Assembly (NCBI GenBank): GCA_017413085.1
Contig: JAFPVC010000061.1
Coordinates: 158,946 to 222,945 of the forward strand
Direction: 5' to 3'
Length of the DNA: 64,000 nucleotides
From: Prevotella sp.
GTDB taxonomy: Bacteria > Bacteroidota > Bacteroidia > Bacteroidales > Bacteroidaceae
The translations under genes were made by a program, and so were the position numbers. A model generated the notes under the pieces. The model was given only the letters and a program-made list of their open reading frames with translations. It had not been told where the DNA came from and ran no database searches. Shown here piece by piece: positions 44,348-52,934 of the stretch. Position 1 is the stretch's first letter, and every line of letters begins with the position of its first letter.

Positions 44348-45703
44348 CTATACCGACAGCAACCCTGTCTGGTAAAGGAATATCGTGGCAATGCCCATGG
44401 GGCATACAAAACGTACGAGTATGTAGAACACATTCAATGCAGCTACACGCCACCGATAGTGTCCATGCGACGTAAGTTGGCGAATGACCGTCCGCTTCGG
44501 CATTGCCCATCCCACAAGCAGTGTCGTGGTAAATGCACCGAGTGGCAGCAGAATGTTAGATGTCAGAGCATCGAAATTGTCAAAGAGAGTTTTCCCAAAC
44601 AATCCCATTGGAACCGGCCCCATGCTCAGTGCGCTCAACATACCTATCAAGCAACATACGGCGGTGACAATCCAGGCAGCGGTGCGGCGACTCAACCGCA
44701 ACTCTTCCGACAGCAGCGAAGTGCCTATCTCATGCATTGAGATGGTGGAAGTAAGTGCAGCGAGCGTAAGCAAAGCGAAAAACAATACCGCAACGACATA
44801 AGCCACAGCCGGCGGAAAAGCCTGCGTGAATACACTGGGCAGCGTAAGGAAGATAAGGTTCGGCCCGGCATCAGGCTGAACACCAACAGAGAAAGCCGCA
44901 GGGAAAATCATCAGTCCCGCCATGATGGCCACGCCACAGTCTATACCAGCTATCTGTGCGGATGAGCGCAGCAGGTTGGTCTGCTTGTTAAAGTATGCAG
45001 CGTATGTACACAAGCATGCTGTTCCCAGGCTTATTGAGAAGAACGCCTGTCCCAGGGCTTCAAAAGCCACCTTACCGGTTATCTTCGAGAAATCAGGCTT
45101 GAAAAGAAATTCCACCCCCTGCCAGGCATTAGGTAGCGAACATGATGCACATATAATGACAATCAAAAGAACAAACAATACCGGCATCATCAACTTCGAT
45201 GCTTTCTCTATACCTCCCTGCACACCCCGAATGATGACCGAATGGGTAAGCAAGACGAAAAGCACAGACATCAGCGATGGAATCCACCAGTTGCCTACAA
45301 GGCGGCCAAAGCGTTGTTCTATCTCTGCCGATGTACCGAGCACATTACCGGTCATGGCTTGCAGCAGATAATAGATGCACCAGCCGGCCACAACGCTGTA
45401 GAAACCAAGTATGATAATCGCACACACCATACCCATTATGCCGACGGTCCCCCAGGCCTTCCTGCGTCCTGCCTTGGCATAGGCGCGCATGGGATTGCAC
45501 CCGCCGTTACGCCCGACGATGAATTCGCTCATCATGCCGGGCAGTCCAAGCAGTAAGGTAAAAAAGATGTATACAAGAATGAAAGCCGCGCCTCCGTTTT
45601 GTCCCGTGGTAGTAGGGAAACGCCATATATTGCCCAGACCGACGGCAGAGCCTGCCGTGGCAAGTATCAGTCCAATGCGTGATGCGAATTTTGCTTTAGC
45701 CAT
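44348..45703 (-). CDS. Sodium:neurotransmitter symporter family (LeuT-type) transporter
   Basis: A 451-residue inner-membrane protein with about eleven helices. It has the family N-terminus SRIGLILATAGSAVGLGNIWRFPTTTGQNGGAAF, whose unwound first helix binds sodium and substrate. GLPGMMSEFIVGRNGG and the paired-helix repeat seen in LeuT follow. It probably imports an amino acid with sodium. Bacterial members take tryptophan, leucine, tyrosine or others, and I cannot choose. It is monocistronic, with its own -7 element and a strong terminator, and diverges from the VanZ-like gene. Confidence 0.9.
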   Translation of the reverse strand: MAKAKFASRIGLILATAGSAVGLGNIWRFPTTTGQNGGAAFILVYIFFTLLLGLPGMMSEFIVGRNGGCNPMRAYAKAGRRKAWGTVGIMGMVCAIIILGFYSVVAGWCIYYLLQAMTGNVLGTSAEIEQRFGRLVGNWWIPSLMSVLFVLLTHSVIIRGVQGGIEKASKLMMPVLFVLLIVIICASCSLPNAWQGVEFLFKPDFSKITGKVAFEALGQAFFSISLGTACLCTYAAYFNKQTNLLRSSAQIAGIDCGVAIMAGLMIFPAAFSVGVQPDAGPNLIFLTLPSVFTQAFPPAVAYVVAVLFFALLTLAALTSTISMHEIGTSLLSEELRLSRRTAAWIVTAVCCLIGMLSALSMGPVPMGLFGKTLFDNFDALTSNILLPLGAFTTTLLVGWAMPKRTVIRQLTSHGHYRWRVAALNVFYILVRFVCPMGIATIFLYQTGLLSV

Positions 45704-45725
45704 TGTGATGAAATAATTAATAGTG

Positions 45726-45733
45726 CAAAGTTA
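45726..45733 (-). promoter_or_regulatory. -7 element of the symporter gene
   Basis: Minus-strand TAACTTTG about 23 bp before the start codon. No -33 TTTG at the usual distance. Confidence 0.4.
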
Positions 45734-45776
45734 CATTTTTTTTCGCAATCAGCGAGGATAAAACAAAAAAAATGAT

Positions 45777-45784
45777 TAACTTTG
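45777..45784 (+). promoter_or_regulatory. -7 element of the VanZ-like gene
   Basis: TAACTTTG places the transcript start near 45791, which excludes the GTG at 45786 and supports ATG 45804 as the start codon. Confidence 0.45.
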
Positions 45785-45803
45785 CGTGAAAAATAAAACA
45801 ATA

Positions 45804-46208
45804 ATGACACAACACCTGAAGAAATACCCTTTTTCATGCCTTCTCATCGCGGTTATATGGGTGCTATGCCTTATTCCCGTACCAGAAACGCCGCTTAATG
45901 ACATCAACCTCATCGACAAGTGGACTCACTTTGTCATGTACGGTGTGCTCACCACGGTGATTTGGGTGGAATACATAAGGCGGCACGGCACCATAGTAAA
46001 CTGGCAAAGGGTGCTCATCGGCGGTATGGCATGTCCCGTTGTCATGGGAATACTCGTGGAACTGGCGCAGGCCTATCTGACTACATGCCGCTCAGGTGAC
46101 TGGGTAGATGCCATGTGCAACTCCATCGGAGTGCTGCTTGGTGCCATAATAGGCAAAACTGTAATTTGTATCGTGGAACGAAGGAAAAGCGTTTTGTCAA
46201 CGCATTGA
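45804..46208 (+). CDS. VanZ-like membrane protein
   Basis: A 134-residue protein from ATG 45804 with about four helices. The VanZ-family pattern is present: PVPETPLNDINLIDKWTHFVMYGVLTTVIWVEY (Asp-Lys-x-x-His motif) and, near the end, RSGDWVDAMCNSIGVLLGAIIG. VanZ homologues can raise tolerance to glycopeptides, but most members in Bacteroidota have no tested function. It has its own promoter. The dyad repeat array C follows it directly. Confidence 0.82.
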   Translation: MTQHLKKYPFSCLLIAVIWVLCLIPVPETPLNDINLIDKWTHFVMYGVLTTVIWVEYIRRHGTIVNWQRVLIGGMACPVVMGILVELAQAYLTTCRSGDWVDAMCNSIGVLLGAIIGKTVICIVERRKSVLSTH

Positions 46209-46233
46209 AAGTCAGCAATGTACAAGGGGTGTT

Positions 46234-46318
46234 GTAATCAGGCCCTAATTACACTCTAATTAAGGCCTAATTACACTCTAATTAAGGCCTAATTACACTC
46301 TAATTAAGGCCTAATTAC
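46234..46318. repeat. Array C: four units of the 22-bp-period dyad repeat
   Basis: Units start at 46234, 46256, 46278 and 46300, exactly 22 bp apart with identical ACT linkers. Units 2-4 are identical (CTAATTAAGGCCTAATTAC) and unit 1 is GTAATCAGGCCCTAATTAC, the form seen in arrays A and B. It fills the gap between the VanZ-like gene and the glycan cluster. Confidence 0.85.
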
Positions 46319-46363
46319 AGGGCAATAATGCTGAACTGTAAAATTGGTATGCCATACACATAG

Positions 46364-47812
46364 ATGAACGTCTTTTTTGACATATTCAAAATACACAAAC
46401 GAGAGCGACTGACTGCACTTGTTGCAACGGTGTATTTCTCCTTGCTCAACATCCTCAACGTCGTGAGATTTTGGGATGTACTGTCAACTCCTGCAGAAAA
46501 CTACCGCCGCCTGTTCGTAGGCAGATGGCACGTGTCAGGTTTTGACCCGCTTACCTATGTTGTGATTTCTGACTGGAATACATCATACAACGTGTACCGT
46601 CATCCGCTGCTTGCTTTCTTCATGTGGCCGCTAAGCCAGCTGAACCGTCTGCTGATGTGGCTGACTGGAGTGAACTGCGCCTTGCCGCTTATGGGTGTTT
46701 TCCTTGTGGTGTGCTCCGTATACTCATGCTTGTTCCTATATAGGATACTGACACGCATAATCGGGCTGTCGGCGCAGAGTGCTGCCATGCTGTGCGCACT
46801 GTATTTCACGTTTGGCAGTATAATGCTTACGTCACTGGTGCCCGACCACTTCGCCGTGTCGCAGTTCTGCCTGTTGCTGACGCTGTGGCTCGCAGGAGAA
46901 AAACTGCGCAAAGGCTCAGCCTTGAACATGTGGCAGACCATCTGCCTGTTCACGCTGACGGCAGGAGTGTCGCTCAACAATGGTGCAAAGGTTATTCTGG
47001 CAGCACTGGTCACACGCCGCCGCAGGTTCTTTGAATGGGCGTTTCTGTTTTTTGCAGTCATAGTGCCAGTCACGCTGATATGGCAGTTTGCCCGATGGGA
47101 GTATTCAACATTCGTATTGCCACAAGAACTGGCTCGCTATGCTGTGAAAGCAAGGCACGACAGCGTGCAGACGGAAAGGATAAGGAGAGCGGTCATTGAT
47201 TCCATAATGAGGACAAATGCAGAGGTGGACTCGGCAGAGGTGGAGAGACGCGTGCAGTACATACGCAGCGAGAGGAAACGCGTAAAGGAAATGCGCGACA
47301 GCAAGAAAATATGGAACCAGAACAAGGGCAAACCTTTCATGCAGGGCGAGTTCATGGGATGGACTGACAGTAGCACGCCGCGCGGCGAAAGCATGGTGGA
47401 AAACCTGTTTGGCGAGGCTATCCAGCTGCATACAGACTATGCCTTGGGCGACGTTCTGCGCAACAGGCCCGCCATAGTGCGCTACAGCGGATTGTGGCGA
47501 TATGTGAACTATGCGGTCGAAGCATTGCTCATACTTCTCGCAATGATTGGAACATGGCGAGGCCGTCGCAGCCTGTTTCTGTGGACAGCCATGTCGTTTT
47601 TCCTCATGGACATGCTGCTTCATGTCGGACTTGGGTTCGGTCTGAACGAAATCTACATCATGTCAGCCCACTACCTGTTTGCCATTCCTATAGCTATCGG
47701 CTATCTTATGAAAGGCAACGGCCGGCATGCACGCTGGCTCCAGTGTGCCGTGGGTGCAATCACGCTGTTCCTGCTGATATGGAACGGCAGCATAATACTG
47801 AACTGCCTATGA
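46364..47812 (+). CDS. DUF6080-like polytopic membrane protein, copy 1
   Basis: A 482-residue protein with about ten predicted membrane helices. It is clearly homologous to the ORF at 50.1 kb: both have GFDPLTYVVISDW / GFDQFTYIIISMW, YRHPLLAFFMWPL / LRHPLLAYMIWPL, LVPDHFAVS / FVPDHMILS and MVENLFGEAIQLHTDYALGD / LVENIFGEGFQLHRDHLLGD. A charged helical segment (about residues 255-315) interrupts the membrane part. The family has no established function to my knowledge. The overall shape resembles GT-C membrane glycosyltransferases. The stop overlaps the next glycosyltransferase start (ATGA), so it is part of glycan assembly. Confidence 0.7.
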   Translation: MNVFFDIFKIHKRERLTALVATVYFSLLNILNVVRFWDVLSTPAENYRRLFVGRWHVSGFDPLTYVVISDWNTSYNVYRHPLLAFFMWPLSQLNRLLMWLTGVNCALPLMGVFLVVCSVYSCLFLYRILTRIIGLSAQSAAMLCALYFTFGSIMLTSLVPDHFAVSQFCLLLTLWLAGEKLRKGSALNMWQTICLFTLTAGVSLNNGAKVILAALVTRRRRFFEWAFLFFAVIVPVTLIWQFARWEYSTFVLPQELARYAVKARHDSVQTERIRRAVIDSIMRTNAEVDSAEVERRVQYIRSERKRVKEMRDSKKIWNQNKGKPFMQGEFMGWTDSSTPRGESMVENLFGEAIQLHTDYALGDVLRNRPAIVRYSGLWRYVNYAVEALLILLAMIGTWRGRRSLFLWTAMSFFLMDMLLHVGLGFGLNEIYIMSAHYLFAIPIAIGYLMKGNGRHARWLQCAVGAITLFLLIWNGSIILNCL

Positions 47813-49020
47813 AAGTACTGTTGTTAAGCACATACGAGAACGGTGGCGGTGCCGCCGTGGCGGCCTCACGATTGCTGCAAGCCCTGAGGCAAAACGGGGT
47901 GGATGCCTCTATGCTGTGTCGTACAAACATAGAATACGGTCCGAAGCGACTGCGCAAGCAGTCATGGGCGTGCATACGTGAACGTATCGAGATATTGCTC
48001 TGCAACGGATTCAACATGAAAACACTGTGGGCTACAGACACTGCCTCCTATGGTCAGGACGTGACCACGACGCAAGAGTTCCGCGAGGCCGACGTAATAC
48101 ACCTGCACTGGACAAACCAAGGTTTTCTCTCGCTCAGCGAGTTGGAAAAGATAATGGACAGCGGCAAACGCATTGTCATTACGATGCACGACGACTGGTA
48201 TTTCACGGCCGTATGCCACGTGGCAGGTGGTTGCACAGGGTATGAACACGACTGCAGCAGTTGCTGTCTTGTCAAATCAAGCAAGGCTCAGGCCATCATG
48301 CAAAGGAAGCAGAGTCTTTATAATAGTCGGAACTTTACGCTGACGAGCGTAAGCAACTGGCTGGCTGGCAGGGCAGCGAAAAGCAGTCTGATGAAAGGCA
48401 GGGATATACACGTCGTGCCAAACATGCTGCCGCGCGAGAATTACGGGCAGACGGACAAGGCAGCATGCCGCGAGTCGCTCGGCATACCGCAGGAGGCAAA
48501 GGTCATATCATTTTGTGCGGCAAAGATTGACGACCCAGTGAAAGACCTGCCAAAGCTCATAAATGCAGTGGAACGATTGCTCATGCTGCATCCTGAATGG
48601 AAAAGCGACATGCAGGTAAGACTGATAGGCGAAGCGAAAGACCACACAACGGTGAGAACGCTGCCACATACCTTTATATATATAGGACGTGTCGGAGCAG
48701 CGAAGCTTGAAGAAGAATTTGGAGCAGCCGACGTCATTGCATGCACGTCGGTCAGCGAGACATTCGGCCAGACGCTAATCGAGGCACAGGCATCGGGCGC
48801 ACTGCCGGTGTCGTTTGCAAACGGAGGACAGACCGACATTATCTACCACAAGCAAAACGGCTACCTGACAGACGAACGCAGTGCGGAAGCCTTTGCGAAA
48901 GGTCTGGAATGGGCATTCACGGAAGGGAGCAAGCATAGTCGCACCGCCCTGCATGACGAGGCCGTCAGACGTTTCTCACCACAGGCAGTAGCAAAAATGT
49001 ATATTGAATTATATGATTAG
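47809..49020 (+). CDS. GT4-type glycosyltransferase, copy 1
   Basis: A product of 403 residues from ATG 47809, coupled to the upstream gene by a 4-bp overlap. The same frame is open further upstream inside that gene, which is not coding there. It has the GT-B start MKVLLLSTYENGGGAAVAASRLLQALRQNG and the acceptor-side block ADVIHLHWTNQGFLS. A Cys-rich loop (CHVAGGCTGYEHDCSSCC) typical of one GT4 subgroup is present. The donor-binding region DVIACTSVSETFGQTLIEAQASGALPV carries the EX7E pair. The sugar and acceptor are unknown. The next glycosyltransferase overlaps its stop. Confidence 0.85.
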   Translation: MKVLLLSTYENGGGAAVAASRLLQALRQNGVDASMLCRTNIEYGPKRLRKQSWACIRERIEILLCNGFNMKTLWATDTASYGQDVTTTQEFREADVIHLHWTNQGFLSLSELEKIMDSGKRIVITMHDDWYFTAVCHVAGGCTGYEHDCSSCCLVKSSKAQAIMQRKQSLYNSRNFTLTSVSNWLAGRAAKSSLMKGRDIHVVPNMLPRENYGQTDKAACRESLGIPQEAKVISFCAAKIDDPVKDLPKLINAVERLLMLHPEWKSDMQVRLIGEAKDHTTVRTLPHTFIYIGRVGAAKLEEEFGAADVIACTSVSETFGQTLIEAQASGALPVSFANGGQTDIIYHKQNGYLTDERSAEAFAKGLEWAFTEGSKHSRTALHDEAVRRFSPQAVAKMYIELYD

Positions 49021-50104
49021 AGTATTTCACATAGTAGCACGACTCGACGTAGGCGGTTCAGAGCGGGTGGCAATCAATATTGCATCCTCTGAAGCTGAGC
49101 ATACTGAGTATCACATTGCAGAGGTGCTGCGCGGCAATTCCGCCTACACGGAGCAGGTACTCAGCGAACTGCGCGACAAGGGAATAAGTGTGCACCGCGC
49201 ACCGCTGTCAGTACTGTTCCACTGGCATTACCTCTGTGAGAAACTGCTCACCTTTTTGTTTCCGCTGCGCTTTCTGTTGCTGTGGCTTAGATACCGTCCT
49301 GATGTGGTGCACTGCCACACCGAAATGCCCGACATGGCAGTATGGCTCGCCATGCGGCTGTTTCCGTTCATCAAGTGCAGGGTGGTACGCACGATACACA
49401 ACACACGACTGTGGACGGGCATGACCGGCACCGGTAGCAAAGTAGAACGCTTCATGCAACGGCGGCACGCCAACATTGCAATATCGCCAAACGTGGCAAG
49501 AGCATATAATGATGTCTACGGCGAACTGCCACCGGTGATATACAACGGAGTGGCACCTGCAACACAGGAAACATATAACGAGGTTAAGACCGGCAAGACA
49601 AATATATGCTTTGCCGGCAGGCTGGAGGAGCAGAAAGGCATCAGCACCCTGTGTGAGATAATCAAGGCATTGGCTGACAACGATCAATACTACTTCCATG
49701 TGTTTGGCAGCGGCACGCTGCAACCTTTGGTTGATGACTTGCGGCAATTGCCAAACGTAAGCGTTAACCCGCCATTGCCCAACCTGTCACGCTATCTGTC
49801 CTCGTTCGACTATGTGATAATGCCGTCCGTTCACGAGGGACTGAGCATCCTTGCCATCGAGGCATCGATGAACGGTGTGCCGCTTATGATAAACCATTGC
49901 GATGGTCTGACCGACACACTGCCTGCAGGTTGGCCATTGGCAGTAAACGGCAACGACATGGCTGCATGGTTAAGGCTCTTCAGGGAGAAACTACCAATAA
50001 TTGACAGAGAGAGGCTGGCATGCGAGGCAATGGAATATGCCACGTCCAAGTTCTCGCTTAATAGAATGCAGCGCGAATACGAAGCTGTATACAACACAAA
50101 ATAA
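49013..50104 (+). CDS. GT4-type glycosyltransferase, copy 2
   Basis: A product of 363 residues from ATG 49013, overlapping the previous stop by 8 bp. An ATG 9 bp earlier is possible. It begins IRVFHIVARLDVGGSERVAINIAS, the nucleotide-sugar enzyme N-lobe, has VVHCHTEMPDMAVWLAMRLF, and ends with FDYVIMPSVHEGLSILAIEASMNGVPLM, the GT4 donor site with its EX7E pair. It is more closely related to general capsule and O-antigen transferases than to copy 1. The substrate is unknown. Confidence 0.87.
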   Translation: MIRVFHIVARLDVGGSERVAINIASSEAEHTEYHIAEVLRGNSAYTEQVLSELRDKGISVHRAPLSVLFHWHYLCEKLLTFLFPLRFLLLWLRYRPDVVHCHTEMPDMAVWLAMRLFPFIKCRVVRTIHNTRLWTGMTGTGSKVERFMQRRHANIAISPNVARAYNDVYGELPPVIYNGVAPATQETYNEVKTGKTNICFAGRLEEQKGISTLCEIIKALADNDQYYFHVFGSGTLQPLVDDLRQLPNVSVNPPLPNLSRYLSSFDYVIMPSVHEGLSILAIEASMNGVPLMINHCDGLTDTLPAGWPLAVNGNDMAAWLRLFREKLPIIDRERLACEAMEYATSKFSLNRMQREYEAVYNTK

Positions 50105-50113
50105 AAACACGGA

Positions 50114-51472
50114 ATGATGAAGAAGAAAAAGATAATAGAATACCTAATAGTCATAACAGCAGGTTTGCTGTTCTTTGCCCTGCTCAACATTATGATGGTA
50201 GTGGCAGCACCGCCACAGTGGACAGACACGCACTTCGGTGCCTGGACTGCGTTTCACCGTGGTTTCCGATTCTCAGGCTTCGACCAGTTCACCTATATCA
50301 TCATTAGCATGTGGCGACCGTTGTATACACACCTGCGCCATCCGCTGCTGGCATACATGATATGGCCGCTGACGGAAATCAACGAGTATCTGAAGGACAC
50401 ATACAAGATTAACTGCGCCATATATGTGCTGGCTGCGGCATGGACAATGATAAGCACATTGTCGTGGGTGCTGATGTATAAGATACTGCGCAGGATAGTT
50501 GAGATGACTTTCATGGAGAGCCTTCTGCTCACGCTGATGCTCTATTCATTTGCCTACGTAATGCTGGCCACATTCGTGCCAGACCACATGATACTCTCGA
50601 TGACTGTGACGCTTGCCACTCTGTATCTTGCCGGCAAGGCGTGGAAGCAAAACAAAAGTCCAAACATATTGTGGATGCTGCTGCTTTATTTCATCGGCAC
50701 AGGCATTTCCACAACAAATGCTGCAAAACTGTGGCTGATTGACACAGCTGCCGTCTGGAGGGGCAGATGCCTGTGGACTGTGCTCAAGCGCGGACTGCTG
50801 TATGTGATTCCCACACTGCTAATAGCATGGCTCTACTTCTATGAGGAGCGCACCGCCGTAGTTGAGGAAAACAAGTATCAGGCGCGCATTGCCGCCAAGG
50901 CAATAGCCAAGGACAGTGTGGAATACCAGAAGAAAAAGGAGAAAGGCGAGCAGCGTGTCGCCGCACGCACCGGCAAGCAATTAGTAGACAATCCTCTGTT
51001 TGAATGGACGGACTATACCATTCCCATGGTTCCTTCTTTGGTTGAGAATATTTTTGGCGAGGGTTTTCAGTTGCACCGCGACCACTTGCTCGGCGATGCC
51101 AACATAGCGGGGGGACGTCCAATCATAGTAAAATATGACGCCTGGTACAACTATTTGTTTGAAGCCATGATACTGCTATTGCTCATAGCCGGCATAGCGG
51201 CAGGGTGGCGCGAGCGTTTCATGTGGATATGCCTTATGCCATTCCTGTTTGACATGGTTATTCACATAGGTTTGCGTTTCGCCCTGACAGACGTGTATAT
51301 AATGACGGCACACTGGGCTTACGTCATACCCGTGGCAACCGCATACCTGATGAGAAAGGTGAGACAACGCCGCACAGTCCACAAGGCACTTCTTCTGACG
51401 GTAAGCATTCTGACGATATACCTGTTGTCATGGAACCTTTCTTTGCTCTACAGTCACCTCTTCCTTACGTAA
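50114..51472 (+). CDS. DUF6080-like polytopic membrane protein, copy 2
   Basis: A 452-residue membrane protein and diverged paralogue of the gene at 46.4 kb, with the same conserved loop motifs (GFDQFTYIIISMW, LRHPLLAYMIWPL, FVPDHMILS, LVENIFGEGFQLHRDHLLGD). Its charged insertion (EERTAVVEENKYQARIAAKAIAK...) is in the same place. It starts 9 bp after the second GT4 gene and ends overlapping the convergent flippase gene by 19 bp. Two copies flanking a pair of glycosyltransferases suggests each works with a partner enzyme. This is inference. Confidence 0.7.
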   Translation: MMKKKKIIEYLIVITAGLLFFALLNIMMVVAAPPQWTDTHFGAWTAFHRGFRFSGFDQFTYIIISMWRPLYTHLRHPLLAYMIWPLTEINEYLKDTYKINCAIYVLAAAWTMISTLSWVLMYKILRRIVEMTFMESLLLTLMLYSFAYVMLATFVPDHMILSMTVTLATLYLAGKAWKQNKSPNILWMLLLYFIGTGISTTNAAKLWLIDTAAVWRGRCLWTVLKRGLLYVIPTLLIAWLYFYEERTAVVEENKYQARIAAKAIAKDSVEYQKKKEKGEQRVAARTGKQLVDNPLFEWTDYTIPMVPSLVENIFGEGFQLHRDHLLGDANIAGGRPIIVKYDAWYNYLFEAMILLLLIAGIAAGWRERFMWICLMPFLFDMVIHIGLRFALTDVYIMTAHWAYVIPVATAYLMRKVRQRRTVHKALLLTVSILTIYLLSWNLSLLYSHLFLT

Positions 51473-52890
51473 TTGATGGCCTCGCGCAGTATCACTGCGC
51501 CGCTGGCATATAGCAGACCGACATACAATACTGCCGCCATGATGATTTTCGCCATGATGCACAGATATATGTTTTCAATCGACATGGTGGCATAGTATGT
51601 TGCCGTCATCACCACCGCTGCAAGCAGGAAGAACGGCATGACATCCTTCACAGCATCAATAAAACGAAGGCGGAACATTCTCCAGGCAAACCACTGCCAT
51701 ACAGCAAGCCACATAAGGTTTATGCCTACGAAGTAGACTATCATGTGGTAGATACCCAACGACTTCATCATAAACAAGCCTGCCCACACAAGCAGACAGA
51801 GCGTGATGGTGCAGAACATGTTTACGCCTGACCTGCCACGGCTTACCGACATGCGGCTGTACAATTCACTTATCGGCATGAAGGCTCCGTGCAGACACAG
51901 CATTGAGAGCATAGGTGCACTCTCTGCCCATTTCTCGTCGACGGTAATCAGGATAAACTCACGGGAAATCAACGCAAGGCCGAGCATACAGGGGAAACAG
52001 ACGAAACTTGCAAACCGAAGCATCTTGCGGAATACGGCACGATAGCGAGCATCGTTATCAACCACATGTGCCAGCACAGGTTGCGACACGCTGTTCATCA
52101 TGCCGTTGATGGTATAGGCTGCCATGTCGTTCCACTTGCGTGCATTGCTGTAGAGTCCTGTCATACGACCGTTATAATAGTGGCCAAGCAGGAACGAAAA
52201 TACGTGAGTGTTGAGTTGGTTAAACAAGTTGGTTGCAAGTATCTTGCTTGAAAAGCCAAACATGGCCAACGCAGGCTTCAGGTCAAAGTGAAATGAAGGC
52301 CGCCACGGAGAATAGTGCCATACGCATATCGAGACAATGGCGATATACAGCACTGACTGTGTAGCCAGTCCCCAGTAGGCAAAGCCCAACAGGGCAAGTA
52401 TCAGTCCTGTAGTGTTTGAGATAATCAGAGCAACCAGTCCAATTATACTGTTCTGCTTCACCTTCAGGTGTCCCACGAGATAAGCCCGCTGCACAAGTCC
52501 AAGCGAGTTTATTACGAAACTGAGAAACAGGAAGCGTGCCAGCGGTGTAAGCGACGGGTCGTGGTTGAAGTCGGCAATGAATGGCGATGCAAACCACAGC
52601 ACCACATAAATAGACGTGCTGACAAGAATGTTAAACCAGAACACGGAGTTGTATTGCTCATGCGTAGGTTCCTTAATGTTTATCAGCGCAGAGGTAAAGC
52701 CACTGTCCTGCAGGTTGGCTGCTATATTGGAATAAATCAGCAATACGGCAATCTTACCGTAGTCATCAGGTGAGAGTATGCGCAGCATTATGATACCGAG
52801 CAATGCCCCGATTACCTGTGTGGCACCGTTGCTCAGTCCTCCCCATATCAAACCTTTAGCCGTCTTCTCCTTTAAATTATCCTCGTTCAT
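51454..52890 (-). CDS. Polysaccharide flippase (Wzx/PST family)
   Basis: A 478-residue membrane protein with about 12-14 helices that would move lipid-linked oligosaccharide across the inner membrane. The N-terminus LKEKTAKGLIWGGLSNGATQVIGALLGIIMLRILSPDDYG and LQDSGFTSALIN are characteristic of the WzxC/TuaB-type branch of the MATE-like superfamily. It follows the HlpA-type transferase gene by 44 bp on the same strand and converges with the plus-strand cluster. No polymerase (Wzy) with clear features is visible, though one of the DUF6080-like proteins could fill a related place. Confidence 0.88.
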   Translation of the reverse strand: MNEDNLKEKTAKGLIWGGLSNGATQVIGALLGIIMLRILSPDDYGKIAVLLIYSNIAANLQDSGFTSALINIKEPTHEQYNSVFWFNILVSTSIYVVLWFASPFIADFNHDPSLTPLARFLFLSFVINSLGLVQRAYLVGHLKVKQNSIIGLVALIISNTTGLILALLGFAYWGLATQSVLYIAIVSICVWHYSPWRPSFHFDLKPALAMFGFSSKILATNLFNQLNTHVFSFLLGHYYNGRMTGLYSNARKWNDMAAYTINGMMNSVSQPVLAHVVDNDARYRAVFRKMLRFASFVCFPCMLGLALISREFILITVDEKWAESAPMLSMLCLHGAFMPISELYSRMSVSRGRSGVNMFCTITLCLLVWAGLFMMKSLGIYHMIVYFVGINLMWLAVWQWFAWRMFRLRFIDAVKDVMPFFLLAAVVMTATYYATMSIENIYLCIMAKIIMAAVLYVGLLYASGAVILREAINYVRKR

Positions 52891-52934
52891 GAAATGTAAA
52901 CTAATAACCTATTATACAATTTAAATAATGATTG

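Noticed and set aside
46234-46318. CRISPR array
   Set aside because: The period is only 22 bp, with 3-bp constant linkers and no unique spacers. No cas gene is in the window.
47494-47808. N-terminal extension of the first GT4 gene
   Set aside because: The open frame continues upstream inside the DUF6080-like gene, but the GT-B start MKVLLLSTYENGG and the ATGA overlap at 47809 mark the real beginning.
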